Positions 1 through 9,476 of a stretch of 64,000 bases of DNA are shown here, piece by piece (the stretch's first letter is position 1; each line of letters opens with the position of its first letter). The notes under the pieces are model-generated. The model searched no databases, was not told the origin of the DNA, and saw only the letters and a list, made by a program, of their open reading frames with translations. The translations under genes were made by a program, and so were the position numbers. Source of the stretch: Lentilitoribacter sp039986595 (GTDB lineage: Bacteria; Pseudomonadota; Alphaproteobacteria; Rhizobiales; Rhizobiaceae). The stretch is from positions 248,001 through 312,000 of the forward strand of contig JBDWQJ010000004.1 of assembly GCA_039986595.1 (NCBI GenBank), given 5' to 3'.

Positions 1-1491
1 ATGTTCGAAATAGTTTGAACGTCTGAATGACCATCTTTCTACAATGCGACCATCATCAGTTGGGGGGGCATGGTTATGATCCGTAAGGACATCCGCACCC
101 AAATCCAATTCCTCTTTTGAAACTTCATAACCAACAGGTGCAAACCAGTTCGCGCGCTCCCATCCATAAACGGAACCAAACACTGCACCACGATCTTTTA
201 AGCGATCATAAATCGGCGTTGTTTTCAAAGGACGCGCGGCAAAACGTTCTTCATCTGGATAATGCGTTGTAAAGACATTTGCATAGGCTTCTTCGTTTTT
301 CTCTCGCAAATAACCCTCTGTTGCGTAAGGGCCAAAACGGCGCGGGTCGACGCCCATCATATCAATGGTTGGTTCGCCATCGACAATCCATTCTGCCAAT
401 TGCCAACCGGCACCACCAGCAGCCGTGATACCAAAGGAATGACCTTCGTTGAGCCAGAAATTTTTAAGACCTGGTGCAGGCCCAATGATCGGCGATCCGT
501 CAGGGGTATAGGCAATTGCACCATTATAAACTTTTTTAATGCCAACATCACCAAAGGCAGGAACGCGTTCAATTGCGGTTTCAATATGCGGCATCAAACG
601 GTCGATGTCTTCTTGGAAAAGCTCATATTCGCTTTCATCACTTGGACCATCAACATAGCAACATGGCGCACCCTTTTCATAAGGTCCAAGCAGCAACCCG
701 CCGTTTTCTTCACGCATATACCAAGAACTATCAGATTCGCGTAAGACACCCATTTCAGGAAGCCCCTGCTCCTTGCGCGCGACAATATCTGGGTGCGGTT
801 CAGTCACAATATATTGGTGTTCAACTGGGATCACCGGCACATCAAGGCCAACCATCGCGCCTGTCTTACGCGCAAAGTTACCAGTACAAGAGACAACATG
901 ATCGCATGTGATATCACCCTTGTCAGTTTTAACAATAAACTGGCCATTATCTAATTTTTCAATGGCGGTAACAGTGGTATATCTTTGGATTGTTGCGCCT
1001 AAATCACGCGCGCCTTTTGCTAAGGCTTGCGTTAGATCCGCTGGTTGAATGTAGCCATCTTCCGGATGTTGAATTGCACCCAACAAGCCTTCTGTTTCGC
1101 ATAAAGGCCAAACTTCTTTAACTTGTTCGGGCGTTAAAATATTGACCGGAATGCCGAGCGTTTCAGCAACACCGGCATAATACATGTATTCATCCCAACG
1201 GTCTTTGGTTTTGGCCAGACGAATGTTGCTGACATCAGAGAAACCGACGCTTACCCCTGTCTCTTCTTCTAGTTCTCGATAGAATTTGACTGAATATTTG
1301 TGGATCTGACCAACTGAATAACTCATATTGAAAAGTGGTAGCAAACCAGCTGCGTGCCAAGTCGAACCAGATGTCAGTTCTTTTCGTTCAATAAGAATAC
1401 AATCGGACCAACCTTTTTTCGCCAAATGATAAAGCGTTGATACACCAACTACTCCCCCGCCAATAACGACGACACGTGCTTTATTTTCCAT
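1..1491 (-). CDS. FAD-dependent oxidoreductase, dimethylglycine/sarcosine dehydrogenase family (C-terminus cut by window edge)
   Basis: The minus-strand frame is open from an ATG at 1491 to base 1, so about 497 residues of a longer protein are visible. The N-terminus has a dinucleotide-binding fold (VVVIGGGVVG), then GSTWHAAGLLP, and further in YTPDGSPIIGPAPG, all typical of DAO-type flavoenzymes of the dimethylglycine/sarcosine dehydrogenase group. The visible end (RRSNYFEH) is where such proteins pass into their GCV_T-like folate-binding half, which lies outside the window. These enzymes oxidatively demethylate N-methylglycines in glycine betaine catabolism. The exact substrate cannot be decided, and no partner genes are visible. 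It is oriented like xylFHG but separated from it by 166 bases. Confidence 0.8.
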   Translation of the reverse strand, partial: MENKARVVVIGGGVVGVSTLYHLAKKGWSDCILIERKELTSGSTWHAAGLLPLFNMSYSVGQIHKYSVKFYRELEEETGVSVGFSDVSNIRLAKTKDRWDEYMYYAGVAETLGIPVNILTPEQVKEVWPLCETEGLLGAIQHPEDGYIQPADLTQALAKGARDLGATIQRYTTVTAIEKLDNGQFIVKTDKGDITCDHVVSCTGNFARKTGAMVGLDVPVIPVEHQYIVTEPHPDIVARKEQGLPEMGVLRESDSSWYMREENGGLLLGPYEKGAPCCYVDGPSDESEYELFQEDIDRLMPHIETAIERVPAFGDVGIKKVYNGAIAYTPDGSPIIGPAPGLKNFWLNEGHSFGITAAGGAGWQLAEWIVDGEPTIDMMGVDPRRFGPYATEGYLREKNEEAYANVFTTHYPDEERFAARPLKTTPIYDRLKDRGAVFGSVYGWERANWFAPVGYEVSKEELDLGADVLTDHNHAPPTDDGRIVERWSFRRSNYFEH

Positions 1492-1657
1492 AACAACTTT
1501 CCCGACACAGTTAACGATTGCCCGATCAAACTAGCAGATCAAATTTGAATTACCAGATAGATATGTACCCCATAAAACGCAAAAACTCTGCGATTTACGA
1601 CACATTATATGTCGCAAATTGCAAAGTTTCCGCAAACTATCCCGGGAGGGGAAAAGT

Positions 1658-2458
1658 CTATTCTTGCATTGCCCCAGGCCCTGGGATTGCGCCTTCTGGG
1701 CATTTACCGAGAATGATCATGCCAAGAACTTCATCCTTGGTCACATCTTCGGTTTTTGCATAGCCTACAACCTGACCATTTTTCATGACCGCAACACGAT
1801 CAGCAAGATCGAAAACATCATGAATGTCATGGCTGATGAGGAAGATGCCAATGCCGTCTTTCTTCAATTGGTGAATAAGCTCACCAACTTGCTCTGTTTC
1901 TTGTGGTCCAAGTGCAGCTGTTGGCTCATCCATAATTAGGATCTTGGCGTTGAACAAAATTGCCCGCGCAATCGCCACTGACTGTCTTTGACCACCTGAA
2001 AGTTTGCTAACAGGCTCTTTAAAGCGTTGGAAATTTGGGTTCAAACGCCCCATAACTCTGCGAGCTTCCGCTTCCATTGCAGCATCATCAAGGGTGCCAA
2101 AATTGGTGAGTATTTCCCGACCAAGATAAAGGTTTGCCGCAGCATCCACATTATCGGCGACCGCCAAAGTTTGGTAGATGGTCTCAATACCATATTTTTT
2201 GGCATCTCGAGGATTGTTGATCACGGCTTCTTCGCCATTTACAAAAATCTGACCTTCATCACGCTTATAAGCACCCGACAAGATTTTGATCAATGTCGAT
2301 TTACCCGCACCATTGTGGCCCAAGATTGCAACAACTTCACCTGGGAAAAGATCAACATCAGCTCTATCAACTGCTTTGATACCTCCAAACCCAATTGAAA
2401 TGTCTTTCATCTCGATGAGTGGCGTTTGTGAGGATTTGTTTGAATTTTTATCTGTCAT
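1658..2458 (-). CDS. xylG: Xylose-type sugar ABC transporter, ATP-binding protein
   Basis: This 266-residue cytoplasmic ATPase powers sugar import. It has a single ABC domain: Walker A GHNGAGKSTL near residue 48, signature LSGGQRQSVAIARA near 153, and Walker B ILIMDEPTAAL near 173. E. coli XylG has two ABC domains, so this is the short single-domain version common in alphaproteobacteria (FrcA-like). The ATG at 2458 is preceded by a GAGGAG ribosome-binding site. It is the third gene of the leftward xylF-xylH-xylG unit and starts 14 bases after xylH. The sugar assignment rests on the neighbouring XylF-like binding protein, not on this protein. Confidence 0.85.
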   Translation of the reverse strand: MTDKNSNKSSQTPLIEMKDISIGFGGIKAVDRADVDLFPGEVVAILGHNGAGKSTLIKILSGAYKRDEGQIFVNGEEAVINNPRDAKKYGIETIYQTLAVADNVDAAANLYLGREILTNFGTLDDAAMEAEARRVMGRLNPNFQRFKEPVSKLSGGQRQSVAIARAILFNAKILIMDEPTAALGPQETEQVGELIHQLKKDGIGIFLISHDIHDVFDLADRVAVMKNGQVVGYAKTEDVTKDEVLGMIILGKCPEGAIPGPGAMQE

Positions 2459-2472
2459 TATCCCAACTCCTC

Positions 2473-3795
2473 TTATTTCGCACGTCTGCGGTAGATTGTA
2501 TCAATCCAGACCGCGAAGACGAGAACTCCGCCGACAACCATTTGCTGGATGGCTGTATCAAATCCGATCAAAATCATACCTGTTTGAAGTGACTGCATAA
2601 CAACAGCGCCTAAAATCGCCCCGTAGATTGTTCCGATACCGCCCGCAAAAGAGGTTCCGCCAATCACCGCAGCTGCAATGACATAAAGCTCATCTAACGT
2701 ACCCAATGCATTTGTTGCTGAGTTTAGACGCGCACTTGCAATGATCGCTGACAGTCCGCAAAGGGCGCCCATTAATGCAAAGATCTTTACTGTGATCCAT
2801 TTGGTTTTAATACCAGCAAGTTCTGCCGCCTCTGGATTGCCGCCAATAGCAAACACGTACCGGCCAAAACGCGTGCGGCTCATCAAGAATGTCATGCCCA
2901 CACCAACTGCGATCATGATCAAAACCGGAATAGCAAATCCGTGTGAGATGAAAATTTCTTCTATCGGTGTAGAAATATTATTTTCAGCAGCGTAACGACG
3001 CACGATACCTTTTGGCCATGGATAGGCGTTTACAATCCAAGCAAAACCCAAAATCGTTGAACATGCCAAAATACCCAAGAAGGTTTCTGCCCACATAGGA
3101 CGCAATGGAAAATTAAACCGCTTACGTTTTTTACGTGCTTGCCAGAAACTAAATAGCACCAGCGCACAAGCGAGCAGTGCAATAATCCAGCTTCCTGTTG
3201 AACCGATGGCACCATAAGGTCCACCACCAAGCTTGGCAAATGTACGATCAACAGGGGAGATTGTTTCGCCGCTTGCAAGCAACCAAGCTGCACCGCGCCA
3301 AACAAGCAATCCGCCCAATGTAACGATAAAAGCGGGGATTGCGAGATAGGCAATGAGATAGCCATGTATAGCGCCAATAATTGTGCCAATCAAGATACCT
3401 GCAATTGCTGTAATGATCCAAATAAGTGGATGCCCTAGACCTAAAATTTCAGGCAATATCCAGACCTGAAGAATGGCCATACACATGGCCGAGAAACCTA
3501 GAATTGAACCAACCGACAAATCGATATGCCGGGTGACGATGACCAACACCATTCCGCATGCCATAACGCCAATTGACGATGTTTGGACAGATAAGTTCCA
3601 CAAATTTCGCGGCGTTAGAAACGCGCCAAAACCGTTTGCAAACAGTCCGTAAAAATGAAAGCCCACCCAAATCAATATAAGTGCTGCTATCATGCCCAGC
3701 AAACGCACGTCTAATTCAGTTGCACGAAGAAAGCGCGTAAATCCACTTTCATTCTCAACTTTATTGGCGCGATGCATATTATTATTGTTGCTCAC
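2473..3795 (-). CDS. xylH: Xylose ABC transporter permease
   Basis: About 440 residues with many hydrophobic helices, starting around residue 30, form the inner-membrane channel of the sugar importer. The length and long central loop match XylH permeases rather than the shorter RbsC type. The BPD_transp_2 motif region is visible as GGNPEAAELAGIKT followed by GGTSFAGGIGTIYGAILGA. I start it at the GTG at 3795, which has GGAG six bases upstream, rather than at an upstream in-frame ATG (3825) that has no visible ribosome-binding site. An internal ATG (MHRANK) six codons on is a less likely alternative. It lies between xylF and xylG. Confidence 0.85.
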   Translation of the reverse strand: MSNNNNMHRANKVENESGFTRFLRATELDVRLLGMIAALILIWVGFHFYGLFANGFGAFLTPRNLWNLSVQTSSIGVMACGMVLVIVTRHIDLSVGSILGFSAMCMAILQVWILPEILGLGHPLIWIITAIAGILIGTIIGAIHGYLIAYLAIPAFIVTLGGLLVWRGAAWLLASGETISPVDRTFAKLGGGPYGAIGSTGSWIIALLACALVLFSFWQARKKRKRFNFPLRPMWAETFLGILACSTILGFAWIVNAYPWPKGIVRRYAAENNISTPIEEIFISHGFAIPVLIMIAVGVGMTFLMSRTRFGRYVFAIGGNPEAAELAGIKTKWITVKIFALMGALCGLSAIIASARLNSATNALGTLDELYVIAAAVIGGTSFAGGIGTIYGAILGAVVMQSLQTGMILIGFDTAIQQMVVGGVLVFAVWIDTIYRRRAK

Positions 3796-3921
3796 CGATA
3801 ACTCCAATGAAAAACATGCCAACAACTCAGTTGCGATTTGCGCGCACCAAGTTGCGGAAAGTTCAAATTGAATTCACACCGCACAATGAAGCGCGATGTG
3901 AACATGTTGATTTTATAAAGA

Positions 3922-4959
3922 TTAACAGCCAGAAACGCCAGCCATTGCACCTTCACAAGCTTTGTCTTTAGCAATCCAGCCAGCATCGATAACAACATTT
4001 AGGTTGTCTTTTGTTACTGGAATTGGTGCTAGGAACTGAGCTGTCATTTCAACGCCATTTGCGCCACCTGACCAGCTCACTGCACCTGGAATGTCTGCCA
4101 TTGCTTCACCGTCAGCAAGCATTGCAGCAATGTTACCAGCAGCTTTACCTAGCTCACGAGCATCTTTCCAAACAGATACTGTTTGTGTGCCGCGAGCAAC
4201 ACGGTTAAGCGCAGCATGATCACCATCTTGACCAGAAACAGGAACTGATCCTGCAAGGCCTTGAGCTTCAAGAGCTGCAACAACACCACCAGCGGTACCA
4301 TCGTTTGATGCAACAACAGCGTCAACACCATTGTCGTTAGCTGTTAGGATTTGCTCCATGTTTCTCTGAGCATTGTCTGGCTTCCAACCGTCTGTGTAAG
4401 CTTCACCAACATTGGTGATTTTACCAGCGTCCATAGCTTCTTTAAGAACTTCCATTTGACCACCGAACAAGAAGTCAGCGTTCGGATCAGCTGATGAACC
4501 TTTAATGAATGCATAACGACCTTCAGGCTTTGCAGCCAAAACAGCACGCGCTTGCATACGACCAACTTCAACATTGTCGAAAGTTAGGTAGAATGAGCGT
4601 GCATCTTCGATAAGACGGTCATAACCAACAACTGGAATGCCTTCGTTTGCAGCACTATCAACAGCGGGGCCAATTGCGCCTGAATCTTGTGCTAGGATGA
4701 TAAGAGCATCGGCGCCTTGTGCGATCAAGCTTTCAACATCAGTCAATTGCTTTGCAGCAGATGCTTGCGCATCAGCAGAGATGTATCTGTCACCATTTGC
4801 TTCGATAGCAGCTTTCATTGCAGCTTCATCAGTCTTCCAGCGCTCTTCCTGAAAGTTTGACCATGAAACTCCGATTACTTTGTCTTTAGCGACAGCGACA
4901 CCTGAAGCAACAACAGATAGAGCTGCGCCTGCGAGCAACATAGTTGCGAATTTGTTCAT
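3922..4959 (-). CDS. xylF: D-xylose-binding periplasmic protein
   Basis: 345 residues with a cleavable signal peptide (MNKFATMLLAGAALSVVASG, cleavage near AVA-KD). The mature part is a type I periplasmic sugar-binding protein with XylF hallmarks: IGVSWSNFQEERWKTDE at the start, SADAQASAAKQL, GYDRLIEDA, and GQDGDHAALNRV near the hinge. It captures the sugar and delivers it to XylH/XylG. The ATG at 4959 has a GGGAGG site directly upstream, so the in-frame ATG at 4974 is rejected. It is the first gene of the leftward operon, divergent from the ROK regulator, with paired operator-like sites between them. The sugar is probably xylose; a related pentose or hexose cannot be excluded. Confidence 0.87.
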   Translation of the reverse strand: MNKFATMLLAGAALSVVASGVAVAKDKVIGVSWSNFQEERWKTDEAAMKAAIEANGDRYISADAQASAAKQLTDVESLIAQGADALIILAQDSGAIGPAVDSAANEGIPVVGYDRLIEDARSFYLTFDNVEVGRMQARAVLAAKPEGRYAFIKGSSADPNADFLFGGQMEVLKEAMDAGKITNVGEAYTDGWKPDNAQRNMEQILTANDNGVDAVVASNDGTAGGVVAALEAQGLAGSVPVSGQDGDHAALNRVARGTQTVSVWKDARELGKAAGNIAAMLADGEAMADIPGAVSWSGGANGVEMTAQFLAPIPVTKDNLNVVIDAGWIAKDKACEGAMAGVSGC

Positions 4960-5045
4960 TTGAATTCCTCCCAAATGATAAAATGGATGATGAGACGCGA
5001 AATACCCGGCTCCTCATTTCGTCGTTAAAACCGATCGAAAATTAA

Positions 5046-5064
5046 TTTTCTCGACAGTCGAAAA
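5046..5064. promoter_or_regulatory. Candidate ROK/XylR operator, copy 1
   Basis: TTTTCTCGACAGTCGAAAA is an imperfect palindrome centred near base 5055 in the xylF-xylR divergent promoter. Reading TTTTCTCG-N4-TCGAAA, the same pattern recurs in inverted orientation at 5104-5121. It lies about 90 bases upstream of the xylF start. Assignment to the adjacent ROK regulator is inference. Confidence 0.45.
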
Positions 5065-5103
5065 AATGTTTGCCAAATTTTTTTATGCGAGTCAACTTAT
5101 TTA

Positions 5104-5121
5104 TTTCGAGACACGAGAAAA
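5104..5121. promoter_or_regulatory. Candidate ROK/XylR operator, copy 2
   Basis: TTTCGAGACACGAGAAAA; its reverse complement reads TTTTCTCG-TGTC-TCGAAA, matching copy 1 outside the four-base centre. It abuts the TTGACA at 5122, so a bound repressor would block polymerase reading into the regulator gene. This suggests autoregulation. Confidence 0.45.
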
Positions 5122-5166
5122 TTGACAGAATCAGATTTTGTCTCTAAATAGTGTTTCAATTATAAT
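5122..5166 (+). promoter_or_regulatory. Possible promoter(s) of the ROK regulator unit
   Basis: Two overlapping sigma-70-like arrangements are visible. One is TTGACA (5122-5127) with TAAATA 17 bases on. The other is TTGTCT (5138-5143) with a perfect TATAAT at 5161-5166, also at 17 bases. The second would leave a very short leader before the ATG at 5181. This is a pattern match only. Confidence 0.3.
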
Positions 5167-5180
5167 GGGTTATTCTTTCT

Positions 5181-6416
5181 ATGCTTATGAAGGCGAGTAC
5201 CGAGAATTTAAGAAAGCAGAATAGAGGGTTGATTTTATCAGCCCTGCGTCGGCTCGGCTCGGTCTCCCACACAGAGCTTTCTCAATGGACGAGTTTAAGT
5301 TCGGCAACCGTTTCCACGATCACCACTGAGCTTGAAAAAGAAGGTATCTTGTTACGCGATGAACAAACGCCATCGTCAGGACGCGGCCGCCCACGCGTAA
5401 AGTTTCGCCAAAATCCGAATTGTGCTTTTATCGCCATTGTTCGGATCACGTCAGAAATGGTGCAGTATTCACTCGTTGATTATGCTGGCACACTTAAGGA
5501 CCGCTTTGAAGAAAAACGTCCTCCTGCAGAAACCGATATCGAAACTTTTTCTGTACGATTAAAGCACGATATAGAGCGCCTTATTCAGCGTAATGAATTA
5601 CAGCCTGAACAAATTTTAACGGTATCAATTACGACTAAAGGTCTCGTTGCATCTGGAAAACCTGAATTGTTATGGTCGCCTGTCTTTGAGGATACCAAAC
5701 TAAACTTTGAAGATCTGCTTAGACCTATCATACCGGCGCAAATCCGTCTGACCAATGACACACAATTTGCAGCGCAATCGATTGCGGAAAAACATGCCGC
5801 AAAGCTTGGCGGTTTTAGCAACCGAAAACTTGCAACGCTTTCGCTTAGTCATTCCATTGGTTTGGGAATAGCAACAGAAGAAGCAAATGGTAAAATCACC
5901 TCGTTTGCACCACCTTTTGGTCACATGATGCATGATCCAAATGGACCATTATGCCGCTGTGGTGCGCATGGGTGCATCGAGTCTATTGCTGGGTTTTATG
6001 GTATTCTGCGGACTGCATTTGAGGTCGACGATAATGTAGTTCCTGCAAAATTTATCCCGCTTAAAGAGATTGAAAATATCGCCGTTCGTGCGCGCAATGG
6101 TGATCACCGAACTGAATATGCATTTCGCTTAGCTGGCGAAGCACTTGGTATTGGGCTTGGCCGATTGCTCACGCTTTTAGGACCGATGCCAATTGCCATT
6201 ACAGGCCATGGAACATTGTTTTATGATCTCATGCAAAAATCAATTCTAGAAGGCATACAAAATACATTACAGGTCAGACGCAACAAAATGCCGGAAGTTA
6301 GCTTTCACACCGATGAAGGCGAACTGATCTTCAATGGCAATATGCAATCGTGCCTGAGTGACCTTGATAGCAATATCATCTCCGAACAAAACGGTACAAA
6401 GTGGAAATTTAACTAA
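5181..6416 (+). CDS. xylR: ROK-family transcriptional regulator (XylR-like)
   Basis: 411 residues. An N-terminal winged helix-turn-helix (about residues 10-70, with LSQWTSLSSATVSTITTELE) is followed by a ROK sugar-kinase-like domain carrying the zinc motif CRCGAHGCIES near residue 260 and a glycine-rich stretch GEALGIGLGRLLTLLG. Such regulators bind sugar and release DNA. Divergence from xylFHG and the two operator-like repeats between them suggest control of xylose uptake and of itself. The ATG at 5187 (MKAST) is an alternative start. Its TAA overlaps the ATG of the next gene by one base, which implies translational coupling. The sugar is inferred from the neighbours. Confidence 0.75.
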   Translation: MLMKASTENLRKQNRGLILSALRRLGSVSHTELSQWTSLSSATVSTITTELEKEGILLRDEQTPSSGRGRPRVKFRQNPNCAFIAIVRITSEMVQYSLVDYAGTLKDRFEEKRPPAETDIETFSVRLKHDIERLIQRNELQPEQILTVSITTKGLVASGKPELLWSPVFEDTKLNFEDLLRPIIPAQIRLTNDTQFAAQSIAEKHAAKLGGFSNRKLATLSLSHSIGLGIATEEANGKITSFAPPFGHMMHDPNGPLCRCGAHGCIESIAGFYGILRTAFEVDDNVVPAKFIPLKEIENIAVRARNGDHRTEYAFRLAGEALGIGLGRLLTLLGPMPIAITGHGTLFYDLMQKSILEGIQNTLQVRRNKMPEVSFHTDEGELIFNGNMQSCLSDLDSNIISEQNGTKWKFN

Positions 6417-7828
6417 TGCGTAATTCACTTCTTGTCATGGGCTTGGTTTGTCTAAGCGCAACGAATAGCTTTGCAGATGAGGTTCTGCCATGGTCAGAGA
6501 AAACCGATGCAATTGGTCGTATCGAACAAATGCCCATTGGTTTTCTTGGCCAAAAAGAACTTGATGAACTCGTGCAAGCAGGCGAAGAGCTTTTTGAAGC
6601 CAAGTTTAAAGAAACTGAGGGTGCCGGCCGGCCAATGGCAACGGCTGCGATCCTGCCAACTAAAGCACGACGCTTATCCAAAACAGCTTTTGCCAGAACG
6701 TCAGGTCCAGATTCAGCTTCATGCGGGGCGTGCCATAACGAACCTTTACTAGGCGGTTCAGGTGATTTTGTTACCAATGTTTTCGTATCAGAAGGCTTTA
6801 CAAATACTGACTTTGATTCAACTAATCCGCAATTTTCAAATGAGCGCGGCACCAATCATCTTTTCGGCGCCGGCTTAATCGAACTCTTAGCACGTGAGAT
6901 CACGTCTGATTTGCATGATATTCGCAAGAGTGCGCTAAAGGCGGCACGTGCAGATCAAGCAGCTACACGTGTCGAACTGATCTCAAAAGGCATTTCATAT
7001 GGCTTTATAACAGCGCAAGCAGATGGAGTTTTGTCGCTTGATGAAATCGAAGGAATAGACACCGATCTTGTTATCCGCCCGTTCAGCCAAAAAGGTGTGA
7101 TGACGTCGTTAAGACAGTTCACCGTTAATGCATCCAATCATCACCATGGCATGCAAGCCACCGAGCGTTTTGGTGCAAGATGGACCGGGGAAACCGATTT
7201 TGATGAAGATGGAATGACGGCTGAATTAAGTTCCGCTGATGTGTCCGCGCTAGTGGCTTGGCAGGCAACATTGCGTCCGCCAATTGTTGCAAAACCTGAA
7301 AACGCTGAATGGCAAGCAGCAGCAAAGAGCGGTGAAAATATCTTTGAACAAATTGGCTGTGCGCAATGTCATATGCCTGCCCTGCCATTGAACTCTCTTC
7401 AATTTGATGATCCGGGTCTATTTGACGTTGCTGGTACGTTGCAAACTTATCAGGTTGAAGCACCCGCAACATATGATTTAGCAATGCTAGATTGGGCTCA
7501 ATCGCTTCCCCGCAACGCAGATGGCCAAGTGTTGGTGCCTTTATTTGGCGATTTAAAACGTCATACTATGACCGATGGCGATGTGGATGCATTCGGCAAT
7601 GAGTTGATGTCGCAAAGATTTGTCGACCGTAATATTTTCATCACAGCAGAACTTTGGGGTGTTGCATCAACCGCGCCTTATGGGCACCGAAATGACATGT
7701 ATGATCTTGATGAAGTGATCACCGCTCATGGAGGTGACGCACGCTCATCGCGAGACGCATATCTTGATCTTGATGAAACTATCAAACAACAACTAATCGC
7801 ATTTTTGCGTACACTTGAAATTAAGTAG
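6416..7828 (+). CDS. Exported di-heme c-type oxidoreductase (DHOR / COG3488-like)
   Basis: 470 residues with a signal peptide (cleavage near SFA-DE) and two CxxCH heme c motifs: CGACH near residue 104 and CAQCH near residue 317. The C-terminal pattern TAPYGHRNDMYDLDEVI...HGG...SR and the acidic DFDEDGMTAEL segment fit the di-heme oxidoreductase family distantly related to cytochrome c peroxidases. It should act in the periplasm in electron transfer or as an oxidase/peroxidase; the substrate is unknown. The start codon overlaps the regulator stop (TAATG). Its position in a xylose-regulator unit with an SDR is unusual and suggests a periplasmic redox step, which is inference only. Confidence 0.65.
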   Translation: MRNSLLVMGLVCLSATNSFADEVLPWSEKTDAIGRIEQMPIGFLGQKELDELVQAGEELFEAKFKETEGAGRPMATAAILPTKARRLSKTAFARTSGPDSASCGACHNEPLLGGSGDFVTNVFVSEGFTNTDFDSTNPQFSNERGTNHLFGAGLIELLAREITSDLHDIRKSALKAARADQAATRVELISKGISYGFITAQADGVLSLDEIEGIDTDLVIRPFSQKGVMTSLRQFTVNASNHHHGMQATERFGARWTGETDFDEDGMTAELSSADVSALVAWQATLRPPIVAKPENAEWQAAAKSGENIFEQIGCAQCHMPALPLNSLQFDDPGLFDVAGTLQTYQVEAPATYDLAMLDWAQSLPRNADGQVLVPLFGDLKRHTMTDGDVDAFGNELMSQRFVDRNIFITAELWGVASTAPYGHRNDMYDLDEVITAHGGDARSSRDAYLDLDETIKQQLIAFLRTLEIK

Positions 7829-7835
7829 GTGCCGC

Positions 7836-9476
7836 ATGAAGAATAACCATATAAAAATTGCCTCAACTTTCGTTTTAAGTCTTTCAGTCGCAGCGCCATT
7901 TGCGCAGGCGAATGAGTTTCCCTTTGATGTCCCATCTATGGTTGAACAATCAAAAGAAGCTGGCATTTCGCACACCTATGAAGGACCCTGGGAATATTTT
8001 GTTGGCGGCGGTGCAGCAAGCTTTGACTGCAATGGCGATCGCATGCCGGACGTATTTTTAAGTGGTGGTAAAAGTGCAGCGAAGCTGTTTATCAACACAT
8101 CATCAAAGGGTGGCAATTTATCATTTACCGAGAAAGCGCTTGATATTGGACGCAGCAATACCAAAATACTTGGCGCTTATCCGATCAATATCGACAATGA
8201 CGATTATACTGATCTTGTTTTGCTACGTTTGGGCGCCAACCAAGTTTTAAAAGGCGGTCCTGATTGCAGTTTTACCAAAGCCAATAAAGAGTTTGCCATC
8301 AAAGGTGGACGCGAATGGACAACAGGATTTGCAGCTATTTGGGAAGGCGAAAACACACTACCAACAATGGCACTTGGTAACTATGTTGATCGCGATGCTC
8401 CGGGAACGCCATGGGGCACTTGTTCACCAAACATGCTCCTTAGACCTGATGCTAACAACCAATATTCAACGCTAATCTCACTAGAGCCAGGTTATTGTTC
8501 GTTATCGATGATATTCACTGATTGGAATAAATCAGGATTGCCGGATCTGCGCATCACCAATGACCGACAGTATTACCGTGGTGGCCAAGAACAGCTTTGG
8601 CAGATATCACCTAATGAAGCACCACGCGTCTATACGCAAAATGATGGATGGGAAACCCTGCAGATTTGGGGTATGGGGATTGCTGAAACAGATTTAAACG
8701 GTGATGGTTTCCCTGAATATGCACTGACATCGATGGGCGATACAAAGATCCAATCCTTGGATGAAGAAGGTGATGAAGAAAGTCCGATTTATAAGGATAT
8801 TGCCTTTGAAAGCGGAGCAACAGCGCATCGGCCTTATGTAGGGGATGATTTAAAACCATCCACCGGGTGGCATTCGCAATTTGTTGATTTTAACAATGAC
8901 ACACATAAAGATTTGTACATTGCAAAAGGCAATGTTGAAGCGATGTCTGATTTTGCCAGTTATGATCCAGATAATATGTTGCTCGGCGGGCTTGATAACA
9001 AATTTACCGAAAAAGGCGATGAAGCAGGTATTGCGCTAAAAAGCGCTGGACGCGGTGCTGTGATTGAAGATTTCAATGCTGATGGCATGCTTGATATGCT
9101 GGTTGTTAATCGCAAAACTAATATTAATCTGTTTTTAAATGAAGGTGCAAAAACAGATTGGGGCCATCGCCCAATGGGTAATTGGATCAAGATAGAACTT
9201 GACAATGGCGAGATTAATACCGATGCGATAGGCGCAAAAATTTCGGTTAAAACAGGTAATCTTAACCAAAACAAAACTGTGCAAATTGGTGGTGGACATG
9301 CGTCTGGTCAATTAGGTTTTAATCATTTTGGTTTGGGTGTGGCAGAACGTGCGACGATACGTGTGCAATGGCCAAATGGTGATTGGAGCCATCCATATAA
9401 AGTGTTTGCCAATAATCATGTTATTATCAAGCGCGACAACTCAAGTGCAAACTACTGGTACCCTGCGGAGGATTAA
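7836..9476 (+). CDS. Exported FG-GAP/VCBS repeat protein with C-terminal ASPIC/UnbV domain (CRTAC1-like)
   Basis: 546 residues from the ATG at 7836, which is chosen because of the AGG upstream; the in-frame start at 7815 would lengthen and weaken the signal peptide. A Sec signal (cleavage near AQA-NE) precedes several calcium-binding-type repeats of the form DxDxDGxxD, for example DLNGDGFPEYAL, DFNNDTHKDLYI and DFNADGMLDMLVV, which suggest a beta-propeller. The C-terminus (IKIELDN..., VQIGGGHASGQLG, GLGVAERATIRVQWPNGD) matches the ASPIC/UnbV domain. The exact role is unknown; such proteins are exported and may bind polysaccharide or partner proteins. It starts 7 bases after the di-heme gene and its stop overlaps the next start. 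Confidence 0.7.
   Translation: MKNNHIKIASTFVLSLSVAAPFAQANEFPFDVPSMVEQSKEAGISHTYEGPWEYFVGGGAASFDCNGDRMPDVFLSGGKSAAKLFINTSSKGGNLSFTEKALDIGRSNTKILGAYPINIDNDDYTDLVLLRLGANQVLKGGPDCSFTKANKEFAIKGGREWTTGFAAIWEGENTLPTMALGNYVDRDAPGTPWGTCSPNMLLRPDANNQYSTLISLEPGYCSLSMIFTDWNKSGLPDLRITNDRQYYRGGQEQLWQISPNEAPRVYTQNDGWETLQIWGMGIAETDLNGDGFPEYALTSMGDTKIQSLDEEGDEESPIYKDIAFESGATAHRPYVGDDLKPSTGWHSQFVDFNNDTHKDLYIAKGNVEAMSDFASYDPDNMLLGGLDNKFTEKGDEAGIALKSAGRGAVIEDFNADGMLDMLVVNRKTNINLFLNEGAKTDWGHRPMGNWIKIELDNGEINTDAIGAKISVKTGNLNQNKTVQIGGGHASGQLGFNHFGLGVAERATIRVQWPNGDWSHPYKVFANNHVIIKRDNSSANYWYPAED

Noticed and set aside
262..911. Several 60-160 codon ORFs on both strands in the first kilobase
   Set aside because: They are shadows of the edge-truncated dimethylglycine dehydrogenase-family gene, which is open throughout on the minus strand.
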